Shown piece by piece: positions 55,425-64,000 of a stretch of 64,000 bases of DNA; the first letter of the stretch is position 1; the number at the start of each line of letters is the position of its first letter. Below the pieces are notes generated by a model. The model was not told the DNA's origin. It saw nothing but the letters and a program-made list of their open reading frames with translations, and ran no database searches. The stretch spans positions 868,001 to 932,000 of the forward strand of contig JAHLKG010000011.1 of assembly GCA_025526995.1 (NCBI GenBank). The letters are read 5' to 3'. Made by a program: the position numbers and the translations under genes. This DNA comes from Powellomyces hirtus. Taxonomy: Eukaryota; Chytridiomycota; Chytridiomycetes; Spizellomycetales; Powellomycetaceae.

Positions 55425-57978
55425 TTACCAATTCTCGAAACATGGGCGACTTCGGGCAAACGTTTCAAAGCGCTGCTTGACTTTTTTCACAAAGCGTTTG
55501 CCACCGCCCACCTGGCGCTCCACAAAACTGCGTCTCCGCCCTGGCCGCATGCCCATGGCGGGTCCACCCACAGGTCCATCGTACGCATCATCATCATCCT
55601 CAATCTCGTCTTCGAATACACTGACGACCGGTCTGCGGACGAGGCCATAGGGGCTCCCACCGAGCGAGCCCGTCTCGCTGCGTCGCAGGCATTCGACGAG
55701 GTTGTATCCCTCGCCCCGGACAACGGCCCGCTGTTTTTTCCACATGCGTTCCGAGAAATCCGCGTCGATGCGAAACAGCTTTTCGAGACCTTCCATGGTT
55801 TCGCGCCACCACGTCGGGGACGTGAGCAGGTGCAGAATGTGGATGCGGGTTTCGGGCGAAAAGGGCAGGCGCGAGGCGGGAAGGAAGGACCAGCCGTATG
55901 GGTAGGATCGCCAGCGGTCAGGGTGTTTGTAGGGGAATGCCAGGCCGTTGTCGATGGCAGCGACTTGAATGATGGGAAGTGATGTGGGTTGCTGTTGTTG
56001 CTCGGGGGCGCTGTTGTTGAGGATGCTGTTTGGTTCAGCGACGACGGTTGGGACGGAATCATCGGACCGGGGCCCGAGGTTTGAGGTTTGATCAGGGACG
56101 GCGGTATGACGGCCCTTGGCCAGAGAATCATCTCTCTCATCACCGCGGTCTGCATCGATTGACACCCCATTTGTCGGGCTTCCTGTATCGAACGTCAGAT
56201 CCGCCAAATTCGGATGCGGCAGCAAAAGACTCTCCAAAGTCGCGTCTTCGATGGGGAGTGGATGATTGCCATCAGGCTTGTCGCCACGAGTTGATGTTAG
56301 CGCGGCATCGGCCTCTCGTTCCACCTTGTCCAGAGCAGCATCGTATTTCACCATCCAATTGTCCAGCCCTCGGTCGGTATTTCGGATCAGATAATCGAGT
56401 ATCGCCAGCCGCTCGAACCCCCATTGGAACTCCTTTTTAGCCCGCTCGCTCCACTGGTACGGAGTCGAAGCTGTATCGGTTTGGGCTTGCCGCGGCAGAT
56501 GGTCAGCGGAAGGACGCTGCGAATTGGACATGGAGGTAGAGCCAGATCGACGCATGCTCTCGTATCCCTCCCGGAAAAAAGTCGTGGCGTCCTTGTATCC
56601 TTTCAGAAATACCTGAAACGAGCCGACCTTTTCTGGAAGCTCTCCACCTCGTGTGTATAATCTCCAGTCTTTCCTGGAATAATAGAAAGTAGGCGCAGCC
56701 AGGTAAACCACTTCGGTCCGAGGCACGACATGTAACTGTAGCCGTCGGTCAATGTAGCTCGCAGCAGCTTCACTGATGTAGCCAAGATTGGGTATAATGC
56801 AACTCCGTCCAAAGCAGCACGGGAACATGTTTTTGTGAATCCATTTCGTCCATTTCGGATTGAGATGGCCATAAGGTTCTTCGTTTTTCGGTTTGAACAC
56901 GCCCACGATCTCGTTGGCGCGATTTCGGCAGAAATAAGAGCCGCTGGATCCTTGCGTAATCAAAGTGGGGTATATTCCATCAGCGATAGCCGCACGGACT
57001 TGGTCAATGATTGCGAGAAATTGGGCAGAGGTCAATGGTGTAACAGGCATTACAGAATTGGCATATTCCAGTGTCGGGGTAACGAGGGAATCGCCGTAAG
57101 GGGAGTGCATATCATCATGCGTTGGTTCGTCCAATCCATCCAACAAGCTTGGCGCGTAGGATATCGGCGGGTTTAATCCGCCTTCGGCGCGATTAAGACG
57201 ATCAGCCGAGGTTGCAGAGAATCCAGAATTCATTCTTCTGTTTCCTACGAGGCGCTCAGCAGATTGTGAAGAGGATGACAGTGAAGAGGGTCGATGTGCG
57301 AGCGAATCAGATTCGGAATCGGAATCCTGCTGGTGGGTGAAATAATCTTGACCATTCAATCCAGTCGGACGCTATAGCATCGAATTGGGCAAAGCGAACA
57401 TGATGTCAGCACTTGCATTGCGAGAGAATGAAGCGCAAGAACAAAGGAGCGAGTGGAGAGAGAGGAAAGCGACACGCTTCCATGTCCCTGGGCCAGCACG
57501 CCTCCCCTCCCGCGACCCCCTCCAACTGGCAACTCTATTGAGGCGACTTGTCCCTCGGGGTCCATGCCGACAATGTGGTTGCATCTATGTAGCGAGCTCT
57601 TACCGGACTGACGTCACCCATTAGAAATCTCTCGTCGTGGTCGTGGTCGTAATCCTCGTCGGCGTCGTCACCTTCAGCCAACTGCGTATAGCCCGACTTT
57701 TTGATAATTTTCTTTGGTTTCTTTGTCGCGTTACAAGTGGGTGGTGGAAAAGAAGGGGAAGCAAGGGTGGCAGCGGTGGAGGAGGGAACGCGAGTGTCGG
57801 AAGAGGAGCGTGGTTGAGCAGCGACTTGTTGAGCAGCGCGTTGTGGAGAGCGGAAGGGCGGCGGCGGAGACGGCATGAGACGGAGGTGGTTCGTCTCTGA
57901 GGGCGGCAGTGGAGAGCGAGTATAGGGGGGGCGAGTAGTAGGAGATTGGGGGAGAGGTTGTTCAGAGGGCCTCAGCAT
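55425..57978 (-). CDS. LSB6-like: phosphatidylinositol 4-kinase type II
   Basis: Type II PI4-kinases make PI4P on trans-Golgi and endosome membranes. Two exons, 57978-57604 and 57371-55425, with a 232-nt intron, give 773 residues. The first 230 residues are Ser/Pro-rich and acidic. The catalytic core begins near TQGSSGSYFCRNRANE and includes VGVFKPKNEEPYG (the ATP-binding Lys), CCFGRSC (equivalent to the palmitoylated CCPCC loop of animal enzymes, here one CC pair), PRTEVVYLAAPTFYY, and the catalytic run RLAILDYLIRNTDRGLDNWM (loop DYLIRNTDRG). The C-lobe continues to FPYKHPDRWRSYPYGW. Length exceeds yeast Lsb6 (607) owing to the long N-terminus and inserts after the catalytic loop. Confidence 0.92.
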
Positions 57979-58843
57979 GGTGCGTATGTGTTTGCCTTTG
58001 TAGACGAGTCGTGGCCGATGTCGTGTGCACGTGACGGTGATGCCAAACGAATGGCATGAAGTGATTGATTATGCCTGGAGTCGTTTATGCCAACAGCGAC
58101 TGACTGACTGGACTGGGAACTCGCTTGCAGTGGGGGATCCTTAGTCTAGATAGATATCTCTGTCTGTCTGTCTGTCTCAAAGAAGGCGAAGACGATGTGA
58201 GGCTGGCTGGCTGGATGGATATGGGATGGATGGATGTGAGGCTGGATATGGGATGGCTGAATATGGGATTGCACAGCCTTGGGGGGGCGCAGAGTAGCGG
58301 CGACCTGCAAATGGGATCTGACTGACTGACTGACTGACTGACTGACTCAGCCCTCCCTCGCCACAGGACAGACAGAGCGACTATGGGCTAATTGGTCCTA
58401 ATGGTCTATGGGCTAAGTAATCGGGGGGGCTATATGGCTATGGCCATGGGCTATGGGCAAGAATTTGACGCGCCGTGACGCGTACGAAATGAGCAGACAG
58501 AGAGAGAGAGAGAAAGAGATGCGCAGTCAATTCCCCCCTTCCCTCTTCCCCTGACTGACTGACCCCCCCCAGCCATGAGTGAGTGAGTGTGAAGTGAATG
58601 AGGGAGCAGGGCAAAGGGCTTGGACTGACTGTTGCTGAGCCATCCGTGCTGTGCCATCCAGCCATCCATCCATCTCATCCCATGCAGTGCTGTTGTCCGT
58701 TTGCTTCGAGTCGTTCGTTTGTCGTCGCCGCGTGTGTATAAAACTGCCTCCCCTCCATCGTCCTCCCCCCCCTCTCATACCCACACAACACACACACACA
58801 CACACACGCTCGTTCTCTCCCTCTCTCTCTCCCTCCCTTCACA
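57979..58843. other. intergenic with simple repeats
   Basis: This 865-base gap holds tandem simple sequences: TCTG repeats near 58159-58176, GGATGGAT/CTGGATATGGGATGG units near 58207-58270, TGAC repeats near 58318-58348, CTATGGGCTA units near 58380-58460, and a CA-rich tract near 58786-58807. A TATAAAA at about 58737-58743 lies about 105 bases upstream of the secreted protein start and is a likely TATA box. Confidence 0.6.
58155..58460. repeat. block of four simple-sequence repeats
   Basis: TCTG, GGAT, TGAC and CTATGGGCTA units follow one another in 300 bases. Their clustering just upstream of a secreted-protein gene may be coincidental. Confidence 0.8.
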
Positions 58844-60051
58844 ATGGTCAACGCTTTTGCCCTCACCGCCACCGCCGCCATCTTGCTTGCGACGTCCGTC
58901 TCCGCCGCTCCCTACAAGGAACATGACTCTTACAAGGGCGAACACTACGCCCCTTGCACTGAACACGTAAGTCCCTCCCCCCCACCCCCATATCTCATCG
59001 CCCCGTTTCTCATCGCTCTCTACTCTCTCCTCACATACACCAGCAAAAGCAAACGTGGTGGGACAGCAAGGGTAACGAGTACGGATGGGACAACAAGATC
59101 AACAAGGCGTGTCTGATTGTCAAAAAGAAGGACCACGGCTATGGCAACGACCACGGCAATGACTACGGCAACGACTATGGTAAAGACTACAGCGATGACT
59201 ACAAGGATGACTACAAGGATGACTACAAGGACGAGGACAGCTACGGTGGTGACGACTACTCGATCGACGATGACTACAAGAACGAGGACAATTACGGTGG
59301 GGACGACTACTCGAATGACTACTCGAACGACAACGGCTATGGCTATGGCGAGGACTCTTACAAAGAGACCCCCCCTTCTTACGATGATGACTACAAGAAG
59401 GAAGACCCCTACAAGAAGGAAGAGCCCTACCAGAAACCCCCTACCTACGGTGCCACTCGCAAGTACTTTGCCGCTGCCGCCGGTTCCCACAGCGAAAAGT
59501 GCGACGTCCCCGTCACTTCCTACGACAAGTGCAACAAGTACTTTGAGCAGTCCAAGCAGCACTACTGCAGCAAATTTGGCGGCAGCGGAACCGAGCACGG
59601 CAACTGCCTCAACAAGGTCGTCCACGTCTTCAACAAGTGCATCACCTATGTCGACCAGGGCAAGCAACACTGCTGGCCTTCCAACCTGCTCAAGAGCAGC
59701 GGTGGTGGTCACAACAACAAGCACGGCGTCGCCGCTGCCTACGCCCCCAAGCCCGAGCACAACAACTACCAGAAACCCGAGGAGCACTACCAAAAGCCCG
59801 AGGAGCACTACCAAAAGCCCAAGGATCACGGAAAGCCCAAGGACCACGGCAAACCCCAGAAGCACAATGACTGCCACAAGGCCAAGGAGTACTACCACAA
59901 GACCGGCTCCGCTACTCTGATCCAGTGCGCCTCCATTGCCTGCGCTCCCGGCCAGTCTGACCAGTACATCTCTCGCGCTCTCTACCAATGCTACGCCCTT
60001 GAGCAGGCAGCCCGTGGCAACAACCATGGCAAGATCCCCCACGGCTGGTAG
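58844..60051 (+). CDS. secreted Tyr/Asp-rich, Cys-rich protein
   Basis: Exons 58844-58966 and 59044-60051 (77-nt intron) give 376 residues. The first 22 are a signal peptide (hydrophobic FALTATAAILLATSVSA, then AAPYKEH). After a short segment with two Cys comes a Tyr/Asp/Gly/Lys-rich region, about 110 residues (DYGNDYGKDYSDDYKDD, repeated), then a Pro/Lys-rich turn (PYKKEEPYQKPP), a Cys-rich domain (EKCDVP, DKCNKYF, HYCSKF, GNCLNK, NKCITY, QHCWPS), a HYQKPEE repeat and a final Cys domain (NDCHKA, IQCASIACAPG, YQCYAL). Twelve Cys make up to six disulfides. No enzyme motif is present. It could be a cell-wall, cyst-coat or adhesive protein; that role is inference. Strong codon bias and a TATA box suggest high expression. 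Confidence 0.85.
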
Positions 60052-60811
60052 ATTCCCCACCGCCCCCTTTTTTTCACTAGTCCCTCACCTGTATAAATTG
60101 ATTTAGTTAGACCCCGCGGCGTTTTGCACATTTTGTCTTGATTAGTTTTTATCCCATCGATTCCCCCTGTCTGTCCTTTTGGGCTTTGGAATGGACTTTG
60201 TATGTTTCACAATGTCTTCACACATGTAATCTTTTCTCAACTGTTGAAAATTGACGTTTCCTTTGAATATATGGACCCTTTATGCATCATCCAATTTTAT
60301 TCGCATCTATGTTACTGGTGTCCATCCTACTATACAGAGCTGTTCTTAACCTCTTCTGATATCGATACACTTGACTTGGAGGACTGGAGCAACCCCATAC
60401 TCGCCCTCTGCGGAACTGGCTACTACCGACCTCCTTTCACCCAGGGGTCTATAATTCCAAAGAGCCTTGCTGCGACGCGCTTTCCTCTAGCCGGGACCCC
60501 TTGCCACCCCATCCGCTTCGCATGCATGCATGCACATGGCTGCTGCAACGTTTTCTGCACCTGGTGGCTCTCGCGGTGGTCAGTCTCCGCGCCTGGCATG
60601 CGCATCCGATGGCCATGTATGTAAAGCGTTTCAAAAGAGTCATGTTACATGGTCGGGAGTGCGGTCTTATCTCGTCGTCTTGCATTGGAGATAAAGTGCA
60701 GCCGGCCGTAGTAGCAGCCTCTCTAGGAAATGGTGCACGCTCCCGCTTTGATCAAGGCCAAAGGGTGGGGACGCTCTGTGTTGCCTGTGCATTCCCATCC
60801 CACCCACAGCC
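60052..60811. other. intergenic, no gene seen
   Basis: This 760-base gap holds two 3' UTRs (the secreted protein and FMC1-like genes converge). Nothing was recognised. Confidence 0.5.
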
Positions 60812-61108
60812 TCACTTTCCACCCTCCACCGCCGCCAACCCCCTCATAACCTCCAAATCATGCCGTCCCTTTTCCAACAACGTTGCCACTTTCTCCGCGT
60901 CTAGTTCATCACGGTACAATTCAAACAGCTGGCGGACATTCAACGCCAGTTTGCGCCGGTGCGGGTCGTCGCGGGCGCGTATCCGTGACGGTGGTGGTGC
61001 GGAGGAGGAGGACGCGGCTTGGGTCGAGGAAGCGAAGGTGGAACGGTGCAAGCGGATCACCCGGAGCGCGTCCCGGAAGAGGTGGAGGGAGGGTGTGTGG
61101 GGAGGCAT
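60812..61108 (-). CDS. FMC1: FMC1-like LYR-superfamily protein
   Basis: The 98-residue product begins at MPPHTPSLHLFRDALRVIRL and ends with QLFELYRDELDAEK and LEKGRHDLEVMRG. Short alpha-helical LYR proteins bind acyl-ACP and help assemble mitochondrial complexes. The LFRDxLRxxR start and the later VRQxF helix resemble FMC1 (F1-ATPase assembly) more than SDH or complex I LYR factors, but the match is short. The strict L-Y-R tripeptide occurs later (ELYRD). An upstream in-frame ATG would add 26 residues. It diverges from TRAPPC5 over 167 bases. Confidence 0.55.
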   Translation of the reverse strand: MPPHTPSLHLFRDALRVIRLHRSTFASSTQAASSSSAPPPSRIRARDDPHRRKLALNVRQLFELYRDELDAEKVATLLEKGRHDLEVMRGLAAVEGGK

Positions 61109-61275
61109 CTCTGCTGAATGAAGAGGAGGACGGAGGAGCATTGGAAAAAGACAAACACTGTCAAAAACCCCGTCAACCCAATTCACGTGATTACGCGGGG
61201 CTCAGGCAGGCGCGAACTGACTTGCACCGCCGGCCAAAAGGTCACTCCTCAAGGGCATCTTGCGCTGGTTCACAT

Positions 61276-62483
61276 ATGAGCTTCCCCGCCTTCCACCCAT
61301 CCAAACCCTCTGCCCCGCCACCCATGTCTCAGTCAGCAACAAGAGCCTCTTCCCACGGACGAAGACCGCCCATTTTGGAGCGGAATCTGGTCAAAGGACG
61401 GACAAACGAGGTGAGGACAATGGAACGTGATGTGACGCTCACGGGAAAGAATACATTCTGAGACAGAGTTTTGATTTCTGCACATAGGTCAGCCTCCCGG
61501 CATTCGCATTCTTGTTCTGTGAGATGCTGAGTTATGCGACAAAGAAGAGTAGCGGGATCCAGGATATGGAGAAAAAGTAAAAAACCAAAAAAAAAAAAAA
61601 AAAAAATGCGGAAAAGCTGAGAATGAACGTTCTGTTCCGCCAACGTTGCACTCCGCCTCCCTCACTCACATAAAAACCACTTTTGTCGGCCTCGCTCTCT
61701 CTCTCTTTTTTTTTCTTGGTTTTCTCAGACTCAGCGACTTTGGCTACCGCGTCGGCATCCGTTTTCTCGAACTGATTGTCTTCCGCGACCGCATTGGCCG
61801 GCGCGACACGCGGCTGCTGAATGTCCTCTCTTTTATCCACTCGACCGTGTGGAAAACACTGTTTGGCAAACCGGCCGACGCGCTCGAGAAGGGAACGGAT
61901 AATGAGGATGAATGTAAGGCAGAACACTGACATTGCGGGAGTCATTTTGTGTGGAATCACTACTGACGGACGTGTCTCGCCCCCGTGTGTTTGTCCTTGA
62001 TGGCGTTGCGGATTTCCCCCGTCCCCAGACATGATATCGGACAACGAACCCAACGTGACCAAATTCATCGCGGTGCCTAAAGACATGTCCCAGCTGAGCT
62101 GCGGTGCCTTCATTGGCGGCATCGTGGAAGCGGTCTTGGACGGATCGGGATTTGTATGTCGTCGTCATTCTTCTTTCCCCCCCCCCCCCCCCCGCCCTCC
62201 ATTTGTGCTAGATCTGTTGGGTGCGGATTGTTGGCCATGTGTGTTGACATTATTTTGTTTTCTTCAATCTCCCCCTCTCCATTCACCCACCCAGCCGGCA
62301 AAAGTCAGTGCCCACGCAACAGCGTCCGACCAGTTCCCCCTCCGCACCACCATTTTGATGAAGTTTGATAAATCAGGTATGCCCCAACCCCACCCTGAGC
62401 CCGCGTGCTTCACGACTGCGGAGTTGTAAATGTTTTTTTTTTGTTTAGTGCTGTTACGCGAAAAAGGCTTCGAACCCCGCTAG
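61276..62483 (+). CDS. TRS31: TRAPP complex subunit TRAPPC5/Trs31
   Basis: TRAPP is the multisubunit tether and Rab GEF of ER-Golgi traffic. Six exons (61276-61410, 61488-61576, 61729-61913, 62029-62153, 62295-62376 and 62449-62483) give 216 residues. After a basic Pro/Ser-rich start comes LPAFAFLFCEMLSYA, then FGYRVGIRFLELIVFRD, TRLLNVLSFIHSTVWKTLFG and KPADALEKG. VPKDMSQLSCGAFIGGIVEA follows, and then LRTTILMKFD. These blocks match Trs31/TRAPPC5 closely (RETRLL, STVWKTLFGK, VPKDM, GFPAKV). Intron 2 has a run of 20 A and intron 4 a run of about 17 C; poly-G follows the stop. Confidence 0.93.
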
Positions 62484-62787
62484 CCCCCCGCCTCGCCCCC
62501 GCACTTTGCAAATATATAGAAACCCTCGAACTTTTCCTTTTCTTTTGTATATATAGATGTTGTATTTTTTTTTGGGGGGGGGGGGGTTAAGCTGTCGGGC
62601 AATGTAAGCGCCCTACACACGTTTTTTGCAATACATGTACACTCTTTCTTTTGACACTCATCATAATTGCCTAGATATCACAGCATTACAAGGACGAGGG
62701 TCGAGCGGCACTCTACCCAACCTGCCGCGTCTTCTCCACCGTTCCACCCACACACGAAGACGCTTCTTTCTTGCGCACTCGGGCGGC

Positions 62788-64000
62788 TTACTCGTCGACC
62801 CTGCGATCGACGGCCCACCTAAACCCGCCCAACTGCAGGCCACTCCTGGCGCGACTCTCCTTCATCTGGCGGGCCTTATCCTTCAGATCGACATTATTGC
62901 GGCCCTCAAAGCGGCCGTTCGCGAGCCCTTCGTCCAGGATCATGCGCCACCGTTTCGGGCGGTTCTGGTAGCGGTACAGCCCGCGCTCGAGCTCCTCTTC
63001 GTCGGCTTTGGACCACGGGCGACGTCGCCGCGGGAGCGCGCGCGCGGTGGTCGTCGTCGTCGTCGTGAGCTGCTGCGGGCGCGGTTGCTGTTGTTGTTGT
63101 TGTTGGTGGTGGTGCCGGGGGGAGGGAGAGGAGGTGGGACCACGGATGGATGCGTGACGGAGCGTGAGTGCCCCGCTCGCACGCGCGATCTGGTGTTGCG
63201 TGGGCGAGAGGTGGGCAGAGGGTGTGGCGGGTGTAGAGCGGCGCGGGTGGTGCGAGCTTCCTTCCCCTGCAGCCATGGAGCAAATAAAAAACCCGGGGGG
63301 TATCAGTGTGGCATTCACGGCAGGAAAAAAAGGGGAAGAGTGGGTTCTGTTCTCAACACCCCCCCCCACCCCCCCCCCCCGCGCCACCACACACACACAT
63401 ACCATTTGCGACGGGCTCTGTCGGTCTACGGGAAGCGGCAAAGGAGGTTGGGGAGGCAGGGGTGTGCTTGGACCTGGCCCGCCGTCGCGCGCGGGGTGAG
63501 TAGTCATCATCTTCCTCCTCCTCCTCGCTCGCTTCATCCTCGCTATCGACAATATCGTCTTCGAGATGGCGGGCGCGATGGGTGGATCCGGCTTTGCGTT
63601 TGCGGGCATTGGGGAGGGGTTGAGCGGTTGGCTGTTGTTGTTGTTGTTGTTGTTGTTGTTGCTGCTCGGCGGGTGCTTTGCCTTTGGATGCTTTGGTCGG
63701 TTGCATTGTTTTGGGAAATTCGCGGTTGACTTCGTTGTAGACGCGTTGGATGGGGTCTTTTACCGTTTGGCTAGATTAAAAAGTGAGGGAGAGAGAAATT
63801 GAATATTCACCTTTCCCACTTCAAAACAAAGGGACAGGCGGAAAACACAAAACAAAAAAAAAAGAAAAAACAAAACAGCATGGAAAAGCATACTTGTATC
63901 GCGCCGCCGCTTCCTCCATATATCGCACAAACGCATCCACGTCCGTATGCTTTTCCACTTCCTTATCAATCACCGGTGCCGCCAACGCAAGGCGGGCTTC
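62788..64000 (-). CDS. telobox Myb-domain protein (runs off the right edge)
   Basis: Exons run from the edge to 63894, then 63770-63403, then 63266-62788; all are joined in frame. A helix with VIDKEVEKHTDVDAFVRYM precedes a linker with an 11-Gln run and an acidic stretch (SEEEEEDDDYS), then Arg-rich nuclear-type sequence and another Gln run. The C-terminal domain is RPWSKADEEELERGLYRYQ followed by RFEGRNNVDLKDKARQMK. The VDLKDK run at the third helix is the telobox of telomere-binding Myb proteins (TRF, Taz1, Tbf1); canonical copies have Trp where this has Ala (KAR for KWR). The protein is probably nuclear and may bind telomeric or rDNA-like repeats. The 5' part is outside the window. Confidence 0.75.

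Noticed and set aside
59020..60060. 346-residue Val/Leu-rich frame on the minus strand
   Set aside because: It is the mirror of the secreted protein's Tyr/Asp/Lys codons; no family, no splice or start context.

Overview
The window is nuclear DNA of an early-diverging fungus, most likely a zoosporic (chytrid-type) one. GT-AG introns of about 70-150 nt, a fungal inositol phosphorylceramide synthase (AUR1) and a type II PI4-kinase mark a fungus. A 19-exon WD40/HEAT protein of the WDR87/WDR97 ciliary type and a membrane cyclase with two 6-TM blocks point to a flagellated lineage. The standard genetic code fits throughout. No rRNA, CRISPR array or intact transposon was seen, and no convincing tRNA.

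Two landscapes meet near 27 kb. The left part (about 1-27 kb) holds intron-poor genes among gene remnants and tandem repeats: a partial arrestin-like gene, a PIF1 helicase with a SUMO-motif-rich tail, a GST, a VWA-domain gene and a neighbour broken into many frames, a damaged RBR E3 ligase, an uncharacterised fungal protein, a large RNA-repair fusion protein, MATH/BTB and NIPA-like remnants, and an ABCF ATPase. The right part (about 27-64 kb) holds conserved, intron-rich housekeeping genes. In order these are a C2-like protein, a LURP-one-like protein, the WDR87/97-like protein, an EF-hand protein, AUR1, the two-cassette cyclase, a JMJD7-like hydroxylase/protease, mitochondrial enoyl reductase (MECR/ETR1), a TMEM243 homologue, PI4K type II, a secreted Tyr/Asp-rich protein, an FMC1-like LYR protein, TRAPPC5/Trs31 and a partial telobox Myb protein. 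Several of these exon models were rebuilt by hand from splice sites and close exactly in frame.

The strongest candidate for an undescribed system is the intronless 887-residue protein at 17270-19933. In order it carries a 2H phosphodiesterase-like domain (two HxT motifs), a helical region, a Cys-x5-Arg phosphatase, a P-loop polynucleotide kinase and a nucleotidyltransferase-type RNA ligase. That is every activity needed to heal and seal RNA with 2',3'-cyclic phosphate and 5'-OH ends, on one chain and in the reverse order of yeast Trl1. Second is the 1333-residue cyclase at 42682-48017, which has the 6TM-C1-6TM-C2 plan of animal adenylyl cyclases but keeps its metal site in C2. Its start codon lies inside one arm of a perfect 40-bp inverted repeat.

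Functionally the genes cover RNA repair, genome maintenance (PIF1, telobox Myb), lipid signalling and sphingolipid synthesis (PI4K, AUR1), cAMP/cGMP signalling, cilium structure, vesicle tethering, mitochondrial fatty-acid synthesis and ATP synthase assembly. They do not form one operon-like pathway; neighbours share promoters in a few divergent pairs.
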